From: Burkholderia sp. S171 | GTDB lineage: Bacteria > Pseudomonadota > Gammaproteobacteria > Burkholderiales > Burkholderiaceae | Length of the DNA stretch: 40,210 bases | Direction: 5' to 3' | Assembly: GCF_009766085.1 (NCBI RefSeq) | Contig: NZ_LMUF01000041.1 | Location: 15,154-55,363, forward strand | Part shown: positions 1-7,617 of the stretch, in pieces | How the letters are laid out: the number at the start of each line of letters is the position of its first letter | Numbering within the stretch: the stretch's first letter is position 1 | The notes under the pieces: model-generated | Database searches by the model: none | Seen by the model: the letters and a program-made list of their open reading frames with translations, nothing else | What the model was told of the DNA's origin: nothing | Made by a program: the position numbers and the translations under genes

Positions 1-592
1 GTGCGGCGATCGAGTCGCGAGCGGTAGCCAAAGCAGCGCCGGCAGCGTCCGGGCCCATATTCAGGCCTTCGGCGAAGATGAAGCTGACGTCGGTCATGCC
101 CAGGAAGCCCAGGAACGACTTCAGATACGGCGTTTGCGAATCGTTAGGCGTGCCGCTGTATTTGCCGCCACGTGCTGACACAACGATCACCTTCTTGCCG
201 GTTACGAGGCCTTCAGGGCCGCTCGCGCCGTACTTGAACGTGATGCCGGCGCGGGCGATCCAGTCGAAGTACGCCTTCAATTGCGACGAAATGCCGAAGT
301 TGTACATCGGGGCAGCGATCACGACCACGTCGGCCGCTTGCAATTCGGAGATAAGCGCTTCGCTCTTGGCATTGATCGCGGTTTGTTCTGCTGTGCGCTG
401 GTCGGCGGGCGTGAAGAATGCGCCGAGGGTAGCGTCGTCCAGGTGCGGGAGGTTGTCGGCGAGAAGATTGCGCACTACCAGCTTCGCACCCGGGTGCGCT
501 TGCTGCAGCTTCGCCGACACTTCGTCAGCCAGCAACGTGGATTGAGCGCCTTGCGAGCGAGCGGCGGAATTGATTTGAAGAATGGTCGTCAT
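1..592 (-). CDS. azoR: FMN-dependent NADH-azoreductase, C-terminus cut by window edge
   Basis: The reverse strand is open from an ATG at 592 to the window edge (197 codons). E. coli AzoR has 201 residues, so only a few C-terminal residues are missing. The N-terminus MTTILQINSAARSQGAQS fits the flavodoxin-like phosphate-binding loop of the family, and the flavin-side motif APMYNFGISSQLKAYFDWI is clear. The family is a cytoplasmic FMN homodimer that reduces azo dyes and quinones with NADH, usually as protection against electrophile stress. The start is supported by an AGGAA ribosome-binding site about 6 bases upstream. The gene runs the same way as the M61 peptidase, but the 158-bp gap holds an inverted repeat at 690-717, so it probably has its own promoter. 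Identity is by recognition of conserved motifs. Confidence 0.93.
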   Translation of the reverse strand, partial: MTTILQINSAARSQGAQSTLLADEVSAKLQQAHPGAKLVVRNLLADNLPHLDDATLGAFFTPADQRTAEQTAINAKSEALISELQAADVVVIAAPMYNFGISSQLKAYFDWIARAGITFKYGASGPEGLVTGKKVIVVSARGGKYSGTPNDSQTPYLKSFLGFLGMTDVSFIFAEGLNMGPDAAGAALATARDSIAA

Positions 593-689
593 GATGATTC
601 CTGTGTCTGTTGAGTTCGAGCACGGATCGCGCTCTGACAGGACGCATTCTTCTTTTTTACGACGCCGGGAACAAGCTGTGCACTCGTGA

Positions 690-717
690 CGGATTGTTGC
701 AGTAATAGAACAATCCG
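690..717. promoter_or_regulatory. 9-bp inverted repeat upstream of azoR, candidate operator
   Basis: CGGATTGTT (690-698) and AACAATCCG (709-717) are perfect inverted arms separated by 10 bases. The core ATTGTT-N10-AACAAT has the T-N11-A form bound by LysR-type regulators. It lies about 100 bp upstream of the azoR start and 34 bp past the M61 stop. No T-run follows on either strand, so an operator is more likely than a terminator. No regulator gene for it is visible in the window. Confidence 0.4.
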
Positions 718-750
718 CCTTAGCCCTGCTTTTAACCTGCCGCTAGCCCC

Positions 751-2550
751 TCAACCTTTCAGCCAGCGTTCGCGCCATTGCCTCGACGGACCGCGGCCAT
801 CGTCGGTAGAAACCACATATCGCGATACTTCCGGCGGATCGAGCTTGACCTGCGTGACGCGCAACTCGTCGCGCCGGAATGCGTGCACCTCCACCTTCGC
901 GCCGGGCAAATAGCGCGAAAGCAGTGTGTCGAGATTCGATCCCGTTACGCGCAAGCCGTCGATTGCGACCAGCACGTCGCCCGCCGATAACCCCGCCTTC
1001 TGCGCCGCGCTGTTCTCGTGGACAGCCGCGAGCACGCAATCCGCGCCGTTGCGAATCCGAGCGCCGAACGACGGTTTCGCCGCCGTGCCGTTGGTCGGGA
1101 GATCCGGCGCAAACTTGATGCCAAAGGGCTCGAACAAAGTATCGAGTGGCAGATCGCGCGTGCCGTGAACACCCTCGCGGAACAGCTTTTTCAGGTCGGC
1201 GCCGGTAGCTTCGGCGAACAACGCTTCCACCTCGCTTTCTTCGATACCCCGCGCTTGGCCGTGATAAAAATCCCGGCCGTAGCGTTGCCACAGAAGCCGC
1301 ATGACGTCGTCGAGTGACTTCTTGCCTTCGGTTTGCGCGCGGATCGACAGATCGAAAGCGAGCGCGACAAGCGAACCCTTCTGGTAATAGCTGACAATCG
1401 CGTTCGCCGCGTTTTCGTCCTGCCGATAATATTTGACCCACGCATCGAACGAGCTTTCGGCCACGGTCTGCTTGAGCCGCCCCGACCCGCGCAACACGCC
1501 GCCGAGCGTCTTTCCGAGAAGCGAAAAATACTCGCTCGCGCTGATCAGGCCGCTGCGCACGAGCATCAGATCGTCGTAGTACGACGTAAAACCTTCGAAT
1601 AACCACAGCAACGACGTGTAGTTTTCCTGCGATAAATCGTACGGCGCGAACGCAGCGGGTTTGATGCGCTTCACGTTCCACGCATGGAAATATTCGTGGC
1701 TGCAAAGACCCAGATACGTGCGATAACCGTCCGTCACATCCGGGCGCCCGGCAACAGGCAGATCGGCGCGATTGCAGATCAGCGCCGTCGATGCACGATG
1801 TTCCAGGCCACCGTAACCATCGGCGACAGCGACCGTCATGAACACATACCGATCAACCGGCGCCTTCTTCGTGCGCGGCTCGAACAACGCAATTTGCGAT
1901 TCGCAAATGCGCTTGAGGTCGGTTTCCAGCCGATGCATATCAAGCCCGGTCACGCGGCCTGAAATCACGATGTCGTGCTTCACGCCGTAGGCATCGAAGG
2001 AACCGACCGCGAACTCGCCGAGCGTCACCGGATGATCAATCAGCGCATCGTAATTCGGCGCTTCATAAGCGCCGAAGCCATAGCGCTTCGTGCCGCGCGC
2101 CTCGGGCAATGCCGTCGCCACGCGCCAGTTCGCGTATTGCGTGCCCGCGGGCTTTTGAATGTCGACGAAACACGGCGCATCCGCCTGCCCTTCCACCGCG
2201 AGGAACACGCTCGTACCGTTGAAAAAGCCGATGGTGTCGTCGAGATGCGCTGCGCGCACCGACAGGTCCCAACCGTAAACCTCATAACGCAACGTGATCG
2301 GGCCATCGTGCGGTGCGGTTTGCCACGCGTGCTTGTCGGTTTTATCGATGGCGAGCTTGCGGCCAGCCGCGTTGAACGCTTGCAACGTAACGATATTGCG
2401 GGCGAACTCGCGAATCATGTAGCTGCCTGGGATCCACACAGGCAGCACAAACCGCTGGCCCGACGGATCGGGTTGCGTGACGGTCAGCGTCACTTCGAAC
2501 AGATGCGCAGCGGGATTTTTCGGAACGATGGTGTAGCGGATGGCGTTCAT
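751..2550 (-). CDS. M61-family (glycyl aminopeptidase-like) metallopeptidase with PDZ domain
   Basis: The 599-residue product has the zinc motif HEYFH (about residues 285-289) followed by WNVKRIKP, and the third ligand in WLFEGFTSYYDD (Glu about 319). This is the M61 pattern. The N-terminal third is the beta-rich M61 N domain and the last about 110 residues read as a PDZ domain (AGLSAGDVLVAIDGLRV). The prototype removes N-terminal Gly or Ala from peptides; the substrate here is unknown. No signal peptide is obvious, so a cytoplasmic location is inferred. An upstream in-frame ATG at 2580 exists, but 2550 is preferred because AAGGA sits about 9 bases before it and the conserved sequence begins at MNAIRYTI. 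No operon partner is evident; azoR and dsbC are separated by gaps containing regulatory or terminator signals. Confidence 0.9.
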   Translation of the reverse strand: MNAIRYTIVPKNPAAHLFEVTLTVTQPDPSGQRFVLPVWIPGSYMIREFARNIVTLQAFNAAGRKLAIDKTDKHAWQTAPHDGPITLRYEVYGWDLSVRAAHLDDTIGFFNGTSVFLAVEGQADAPCFVDIQKPAGTQYANWRVATALPEARGTKRYGFGAYEAPNYDALIDHPVTLGEFAVGSFDAYGVKHDIVISGRVTGLDMHRLETDLKRICESQIALFEPRTKKAPVDRYVFMTVAVADGYGGLEHRASTALICNRADLPVAGRPDVTDGYRTYLGLCSHEYFHAWNVKRIKPAAFAPYDLSQENYTSLLWLFEGFTSYYDDLMLVRSGLISASEYFSLLGKTLGGVLRGSGRLKQTVAESSFDAWVKYYRQDENAANAIVSYYQKGSLVALAFDLSIRAQTEGKKSLDDVMRLLWQRYGRDFYHGQARGIEESEVEALFAEATGADLKKLFREGVHGTRDLPLDTLFEPFGIKFAPDLPTNGTAAKPSFGARIRNGADCVLAAVHENSAAQKAGLSAGDVLVAIDGLRVTGSNLDTLLSRYLPGAKVEVHAFRRDELRVTQVKLDPPEVSRYVVSTDDGRGPSRQWRERWLKG

Positions 2551-2650
2551 GCGTCGAGGTCCTTTGTTCTTTCTTGTCACCGGTTTGGCTGTTCAGCCCG
2601 GCGTTCAGTGCCTGCGCGGTCCATGACGGAACCAGTCGCGCAACTTCATG

Positions 2651-2680
2651 AAAGCGAAAGAGGCGCTTCGCGCGCCTCCT
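2651..2680 (-). terminator. Rho-independent terminator of dsbC
   Basis: On the reverse strand a GAGGCGC/GCGCCTC stem (2660-2678) with a 5-base loop is followed by TTTCGCTTTC. It starts about 50 bases past the dsbC stop and before the M61 gene, so it would end the ubiH-like/dsbC transcript. Confidence 0.65.
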
Positions 2681-2728
2681 TCGTCGTTGGCCGACTCATC
2701 GTCAACTCAGACAGTTCAGCCAGCTCAA

Positions 2729-3460
2729 TCAACGAACCGCCGACAACTCCTTCTCCAACCGATCTGCCGGCACTGCGCCGGGCAGACGACGTCCGTCGGC
2801 GAGGAAAACAGTCGGCGTGCCGGTGACGTTCATCGACTGGCCGAGCTTCAGGTTCTTGTCGATGGCGGTCGTGTCGCAGCTAGCGGCGGCGGTGGGCGCC
2901 GTGTGGTCGAGCATCCAGCCTTCCCATGCGCCCGAACGGTCCTTCGAGCACCAGATCGACTTCGACTTGACCGACGAATCCGGCGACAAAACCGGATACA
3001 GGAAGGTGTAGACGGTGACGTTATCGACGGACTTGAGCGTGGTTTCGAGCTGCTTGCAGTACGGGCAATTCGGATCGGAGAAAACGGCGATCTTGCGCGC
3101 GCCCGTGCCCTTCACCACCTTGACCGCGTTCTCGAACGGCAGCTTGGCGAAATCGATCTTGTTCGTTTCCGCGAGACGCGCTTCGGTGATGTTCGTGCGC
3201 GTGCGGGTATCGACGAGATCGCCCATCAGCAGATAGTTGCCGGTGGCATCCGTGTAGACGATCTGCGCGCCGAGATTGACTTCGTAGAGTCCCGGAACCG
3301 GTGACTTCTCGACGCTTTTGATGTCGGCGTCACCAATGCGCGTTTGCAGCGTGGCCTTGATCTTGTCGGTGGTCTGATCGGCTTGCGCCGCGATGCCGAT
3401 ACCAAACACCGCTGCCAGCGTGGCAGCAGCGACCAGGGCGCGGCGAAGAGTGATTTTCAT
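2729..3460 (-). CDS. dsbC: Periplasmic thiol:disulfide interchange protein DsbC
   Basis: The product is 243 residues. A signal peptide covers residues 1-27 (basic MKITLRR, hydrophobic stretch, AQA-type cleavage). A DsbC N-terminal dimerisation domain follows (about 28-95), then a thioredoxin fold with the CPYC active site at 132-135 and the cis-proline in TGTPTVF (Pro216). Cys171 and Cys195 match the second structural disulfide of the family. DsbC isomerises wrong disulfides in the periplasm and is kept reduced by DsbD, which is not in this window. The start at 3460 is chosen because the signal peptide begins there; longer in-frame starts upstream lie in the preceding gene. It starts 47 bases after the UbiH-family gene stops, so the two are probably co-transcribed, and a terminator follows at 2651-2680. 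Confidence 0.93.
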   Translation of the reverse strand: MKITLRRALVAAATLAAVFGIGIAAQADQTTDKIKATLQTRIGDADIKSVEKSPVPGLYEVNLGAQIVYTDATGNYLLMGDLVDTRTRTNITEARLAETNKIDFAKLPFENAVKVVKGTGARKIAVFSDPNCPYCKQLETTLKSVDNVTVYTFLYPVLSPDSSVKSKSIWCSKDRSGAWEGWMLDHTAPTAAASCDTTAIDKNLKLGQSMNVTGTPTVFLADGRRLPGAVPADRLEKELSAVR

Positions 3461-3507
3461 TCGAGTTTCCGTCAATCTGAAGTAGGTGGGATGTTCTTGA
3501 CCAAGTC

Positions 3508-4680
3508 TTAACCAAGCGCCGCAGAGACTAGCCAGCGCTTGATCAGCGGCTGTGCACCCACGAGCGCCATGCCTGTGTTGCGCAGCCCGCGAGCGAGCGT
3601 GCCGGGCATGGCGAAGAGTTTCTGCAGGCCGTCGCAGGCGAGCGTCAGTTTCTGGATGTCCTCGCGACGGGTGCGTTCGTATCGACGCAATAAAACAGGG
3701 TCGCCGGCCGATCGGAATGCTTCCTTGTTGGCGAGGGTTTCGGCCAGCGCGGCGACATCGCGCAAACCCAGGTTCATGCCCTGCCCGGCCAGCGGGTGAA
3801 TCAGATGCGCGGCGTCGCCCACCAGCGCCACACGCGGGCCGATCAGTCGGTCCACGGTTTGCAATGCGAGCGGGAAGCCCTGCGCCGGCGTCACGCATTC
3901 GAGCGCGCCGAGCATGTTTTGCGTGGCCTTTTCAACTTCCGCCGCGAGTTGGGCGGGATCGAGTTTCAGGAGGGCATCGGCGTGTTCAGTTTTAGCGGAC
4001 CACACGAGCGAGACGTTGTCTCCAGGCAACGGCAATAACGCGATGATCTCGCCATCGCGGAACCATTGGTACGCCGTCTCGCCGTGCGGCTTTTCACACT
4101 TGAAGTTCGCGACCACCCCTGTTTGCCGATAATCCCGGCGCTGCATCTTCGCGCCCGTCTGCGCCCGCACCCAGGAATGCGCGCCGTCCGCGCCGACCAC
4201 CAGGTCCGCTTCGAGCGTGTCGCCGTTCGCGAGGGTCAGATGCGCGGCGTCGTCGTGGATCGTCAGACCCTGCGCGCGTGAGTCAATCCACGTCAGGTTG
4301 GGCTGGAAACGCAGCGCGGCATCGAGCGATCGTTCGATCAATGACGACTCCACAATCCACGCCAATTGCGGCACGGCAGCCTGGAACGCGGAGAAATGCA
4401 GCTCGGCGAAGGCGTCGCCGAAAACGCGCATGTCCAGCACCGGCCCGAGCTTGTCGCGCTCCAGCGCCTGCCAGACGCGCAGCCGCTCCAGCAGCGCCTG
4501 CGAGCTCGATGACAGCGCGTAGATGCGGGAATCGAAACTGTCGGCGGCGGGCGCGGCCGCAGCGGGCGTTGCCAGCAGCGCCGTGCGTAGACCGGATTGC
4601 GTCAGCGCAAGCGCCGCCGTCTTGCCGACAAGCCCGCCGCCGACCACGATCGCATGAAAATTTCGTGAGTGGAAAGTCAT
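3508..4680 (-). CDS. UbiH/UbiF/COQ6-family FAD-dependent hydroxylase
   Basis: The 390-residue flavoprotein monooxygenase has the dinucleotide motif GGGLVG (Gly14-Gly19), the family DG motif in VGADGAHSWVR and the second FAD motif VGDAAHLIHPLAGQGMNLGL. These are signatures of aromatic-ring hydroxylases acting in ubiquinone synthesis (UbiH, UbiF, UbiI, VisC). Which ring carbon it hydroxylates cannot be told from motifs, so no symbol is given. The product would act at the inner face of the membrane with the Ubi complex. The start at 4680 is forced, because the FAD motif begins at residue 14 and no closer Met exists. No ribosome-binding site precedes it and a TATAAT lies only 6 bases upstream, suggesting a leaderless message. 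dsbC follows 47 bases downstream. Confidence 0.88.
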   Translation of the reverse strand: MTFHSRNFHAIVVGGGLVGKTAALALTQSGLRTALLATPAAAAPAADSFDSRIYALSSSSQALLERLRVWQALERDKLGPVLDMRVFGDAFAELHFSAFQAAVPQLAWIVESSLIERSLDAALRFQPNLTWIDSRAQGLTIHDDAAHLTLANGDTLEADLVVGADGAHSWVRAQTGAKMQRRDYRQTGVVANFKCEKPHGETAYQWFRDGEIIALLPLPGDNVSLVWSAKTEHADALLKLDPAQLAAEVEKATQNMLGALECVTPAQGFPLALQTVDRLIGPRVALVGDAAHLIHPLAGQGMNLGLRDVAALAETLANKEAFRSAGDPVLLRRYERTRREDIQKLTLACDGLQKLFAMPGTLARGLRNTGMALVGAQPLIKRWLVSAALG

Positions 4681-4686
4681 GTGGGC

Positions 4687-4692
4687 ATTATA
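4687..4692 (-). promoter_or_regulatory. Consensus -10 box directly in front of the UbiH-family start
   Basis: TATAAT on the reverse strand is followed by six bases and then the ATG. Transcription would begin at or next to the start codon, giving a leaderless or near-leaderless mRNA. No good -35 hexamer is seen at 16-18 bases, so the promoter is not certain. Confidence 0.4.
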
Positions 4693-4940
4693 GCCGCCGG
4701 GGTATTTCGGGATTCGATGCGCAATGCGGCGTTTCGGCAGGTGCGACGCCCTGAAGCTGCGCTGTAGCTACCCTCCCGCCCGCCCAGCCGACCCGGCCGT
4801 GGCGCTACAATAGCGGTTTTTCCGGCCCGCACGACGTGGCCGCCCGCTATGCGCGTGGGTTCGGGGTTGTGAAACCCGCGACACGCGCATCCAGCGTTGA
4901 CCCACGCGGCGCACGCCGTTTCACCAGTTCGAAGGATTCC

Positions 4941-6035
4941 ATGAGCCTCCAATGCGGCATCGTCGGCTTGCCTAACGTCGGCAAGTCCACACTGTTCAAT
5001 GCACTGACCAAGGCGGGCATCGCCGCCGAAAACTATCCGTTCTGCACGATCGAGCCGAATGTCGGCGTGGTCGAAGTGCCGGATCCACGGCTGGCGGCGC
5101 TGTCGGGAATCGTCAATCCCGAGCGCGTGGTTCCGGCCATTGTTGAATTCGTCGATATCGCGGGCCTCGTGGCCGGCGCGAGCAAAGGCGAAGGCCTGGG
5201 CAACAAGTTCCTCGCGAACATTCGCGAAACCGACGCCATCACGCACGTCGTGCGCTGCTTCGAAGACGAAAACGTGATTCACGTCGCGAACAAGATCGAT
5301 CCGCTCGCGGACATCGAAGTCATCAATACGGAACTGGCGCTGGCGGATTTGGCGACGGTCGAGAAAGCTCATCACCGATACGCCAAATCGGCGCGCTCGG
5401 GCAACGACAAGGAAGCGGCGAAGCTCGTCCCCTTGTTGGAAAAGATCCAGGCGCAACTTGATCAGGCGAAACCCGTGCGCGCGCTGGACCTGAGCGAAGA
5501 TGAACTTTTGCTGATCAAGCCGCTCTGCTTGATCACAGCCAAGCCGACCATGTACGTGGCGAACGTGATGGACGACGGTTTCGAGAACAATCCGCACCTG
5601 GACGCCGTGCGTAAGCACGCGGACGCCGAGGGCGCGCCGGTGGTGGCGGTGTGCGCGGCAATCGAAGCGGAAATCGCGGATCTCGACGACGCCGACAAGC
5701 AAGAGTTTCTCGCCGATATCGGCATGGAAGAGCCGGGTCTGGATCGCGTGATTCGCGCGGGTTACAAGCTGCTCGGCTTGCAGACGTATTTCACGGCGGG
5801 CGTGAAGGAAGTGCGGGCGTGGACGATTCATATCGGCGACACCGCGCCTCAGGCCGCCGGCGCTATTCATACGGACTTCGAGCGCGGGTTTATTCGCGCG
5901 CAGACCATCGCCTTCGATGACTTCGTCGCGTTCAAGGGCGAACAAGGCGCGAAGGAAGCCGGGAAGATGCGGGCCGAAGGTAAGGAATATGTCGTGCACG
6001 ACGGCGACGTGATGAATTTCTTGTTTAACGTCTGA
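4941..6035 (+). CDS. ychF: Redox-regulated ATPase YchF
   Basis: The product is 364 residues against 363 in E. coli. The P-loop GLPNVGKS lies at residues 9-16, with FVDIAGLVAGASKGEGLGN as the G3/switch II segment and a C-terminal TGS-like domain (WTIHIGDTAPQAAGAIHTDFERGF). The G4 motif is NVMD rather than NKxD, in line with YchF proteins preferring ATP over GTP. YchF is a cytoplasmic Obg-related ATPase that associates with ribosomes and responds to oxidative stress. GAAGGA at 4931-4936 fixes the start; the longer reading frame back to 4836 is not conserved-looking. It is transcribed away from the UbiH-family gene across a 260-bp region and ends at a terminator at 6077-6115, so it appears monocistronic. 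Confidence 0.95.
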   Translation: MSLQCGIVGLPNVGKSTLFNALTKAGIAAENYPFCTIEPNVGVVEVPDPRLAALSGIVNPERVVPAIVEFVDIAGLVAGASKGEGLGNKFLANIRETDAITHVVRCFEDENVIHVANKIDPLADIEVINTELALADLATVEKAHHRYAKSARSGNDKEAAKLVPLLEKIQAQLDQAKPVRALDLSEDELLLIKPLCLITAKPTMYVANVMDDGFENNPHLDAVRKHADAEGAPVVAVCAAIEAEIADLDDADKQEFLADIGMEEPGLDRVIRAGYKLLGLQTYFTAGVKEVRAWTIHIGDTAPQAAGAIHTDFERGFIRAQTIAFDDFVAFKGEQGAKEAGKMRAEGKEYVVHDGDVMNFLFNV

Positions 6036-6076
6036 TGTAATAAATTGTCGTCCTAGGTTGTTCGAGGTTGTGATTA

Positions 6077-6115
6077 AAAGCGGGGTCCCTGATAAAGGGG
6101 ATTTCGCTTTTTTTA
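6077..6115 (+). terminator. Rho-independent terminator of ychF
   Basis: AAAGCG and CGCTTT pair around an inner TCCCT/AGGGGA helix and are followed by an uninterrupted T-run (TTTTTTT). It begins 42 bases after the ychF stop. Confidence 0.8.
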
Positions 6116-6173
6116 TTGCTTCGCGCCGACCGTCGGCTCACTAGCCGCGCGCAACCCACCTTGGACGGTGTAC

Positions 6174-7015
6174 ATGAAGACCGAACTGATTTACTCGTTG
6201 ACCGAGCATTTCGAAGCACACGCTCAGCAGACCAATAACGGCGTCGAATTCTGGCTTGCTCGCGACCTTCAGCATCTGCTTGGCTATGCGAGTGGGAGAA
6301 CTTCGTCAAGGTCGTGAACAAAGCCGAGATTGCCTGCGAAACGTCGGGGCATGCGGCAGCAGACCATTTTCCTGACGTCAGGAAAATGGTCGACCTCGGC
6401 TCAGGTAGCCAGCGCGAAGTCGATGACATCATGCTCACCCGCTACGCTTGCTATCTGGTCGCGCAAAACGGCGATCCCAAGAAGCACGAGATTGCGTTTG
6501 CACAGACCTATTTTGCCGTCCAAACTCGACGCGCCGAGTTGATCGAGCAACGTCTGCTCGACTCGGAACGTCTTGTCGCCCGGATGAAATTGACCAGCAC
6601 GGAAAAGGAGCTATCCGAAGTGATTTTCGAACAAACCGGTGGAAACGACGATTTCGGCATGATCCGGAGCAAAGGCGACCACGCCTTGTTCGAAAAATCG
6701 ACCCAGCAAATGAAGTCGCATTGGAAGGTTCCCGCCAAGCGGCCACTGGCCGACTTCGCGCCCACGATCATTCTCAAGGCAAAGGATTTCGCGGCCGAAA
6801 TCACCATCTTCAATTCCCGCGAAAACAAACTTGGAAGCGAAGAAGCGATCTCGCGGGAACACATCAACAACAATGGGGCGGTTCGTAAGACCCTGCTTGA
6901 ACGCGGCATCCGGCCGGAAACGCTGCCTGCGGCGGAGGACGTGAAAAAGGTCACGCGCCGGCTGGCATCGGAAGATAAGACACGCGCGAAGAATCCGGCA
7001 GCGCTCGATTCCTGA
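6174..7015 (+). pseudogene. dinD: dinD-like gene (DNA damage-inducible protein D) with a -1 frameshift
   Basis: Two adjacent frames together make one DinD-like protein of about 280 residues. The first frame, from ATG 6174, encodes MKTELIYSLTEHFEAH and ends its homology at LLGYA (codon 39, 6288-6290), then hits a TGA at 6315. The second frame resumes at 6293 with WENFVKVVNKAEIACETSGH and runs to 7015; its core RYACYLVAQNGDPKK and AQTYFAVQTRRAEL is the diagnostic DinD block. One base is missing near 6291-6292. E. coli DinD is SOS-induced and inhibits RecA-mediated strand exchange. No LexA box was recognised upstream. A GTG at 6314 could start a shortened 233-residue product, so residual function is possible. 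A sequencing error remains an alternative. Confidence 0.82.
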
Positions 7016-7026
7016 TTGCTTCCAGC

Positions 7027-7055
7027 GGATCGCCGAACCGATAATGCGGCGATCC
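7027..7055 (+). repeat. Perfect 9-bp inverted repeat after dinD, possible terminator
   Basis: GGATCGCCG (7027-7035) and CGGCGATCC (7047-7055) flank an 11-base loop, 12 bases after the dinD stop. There is no T-run, so termination is uncertain. Confidence 0.45.
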
Positions 7056-7104
7056 TAAACGACCAGCGCAAGCATTCACGCTCATCGAGTCCAAAACAAA
7101 AATA

Positions 7105-7395
7105 ATGACGACACGTTTTTATCGCCGTACCGCCTCAATCCTTTTAGCCGCCGCTCTCGCGCTCAATTGCGCCGCCTCGTTCGCCTACGCGTACTCCGCC
7201 CCGAACGAGTCGGATCTCGACAACCACCAGACCTATCGCAATCACGACGGCGAAACCGTCCACTCCCCGGCGCATTCGCGCTCGGGCGAAGCCCCCGATG
7301 GCGCCACCGCCCAATGCCGCGACGGCACGTGGAGCTTCAGCCGGCATCGCAGCGGCACGTGTTCGCGCCATGGCGGTGTCGCAGCCTGGCGATGA
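7105..7395 (+). CDS. Small secreted DUF3761 protein
   Basis: The 96-residue product has an N-terminal signal peptide (RFYRR, then ILLAAALALNCAASFAYA). The mature part ends with CRDGTWSFSRHRSGTCSRHGG, the DUF3761 signature, in which two cysteines frame a Ser/His/Arg-rich loop. The function of the family is unknown; periplasmic or secreted location follows from the signal sequence. The two mature cysteines probably form a disulfide. The start is the first ATG before the signal peptide; the sequence before it is A-rich with no clear Shine-Dalgarno. It stands alone between dinD and ettA. Confidence 0.82.
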   Translation: MTTRFYRRTASILLAAALALNCAASFAYAYSAPNESDLDNHQTYRNHDGETVHSPAHSRSGEAPDGATAQCRDGTWSFSRHRSGTCSRHGGVAAWR

Positions 7396-7444
7396 GAACC
7401 GCTGAGAACGCTGGGCGCCGGCAGCAAAGCAGATAAACGCCCGT

Positions 7445-7472
7445 CGGACAGCCATATTCATCGAAGTACAAT
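7445..7472 (+). promoter_or_regulatory. ettA: Possible sigma70 promoter for ettA
   Basis: CGGACA (7445-7450) and TACAAT (7467-7472) are separated by 16 bases. Each matches consensus at four or more positions. The start of transcription would fall near 7479, giving a leader of about 139 bases before ettA. The rest of 7396-7617 shows no gene. Confidence 0.35.
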
Positions 7473-7617
7473 GTCGTCACTTCCCGCGCGCTGCGGGAGA
7501 CGCATCGTCGCGTACTGAATCCAGGGCTGCCCGGCAGAGGCTTAAAAACCGATATTCGCCCGGCCGAAGCCCGCAGCAAACCGAAAACCGCAAACCTCAA
7601 GACAAGCGAATCCGCAA

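Noticed and set aside
4677..5999. 440-codon open frame on the minus strand opposite ychF
   Set aside because: It is the mirror of a high-GC coding region. YchF on the plus strand is unmistakable, and the antisense translation has no family motifs.
6118..6173. Search for a LexA box upstream of dinD
   Set aside because: No CTGT-N8-ACAG-like sequence was seen.
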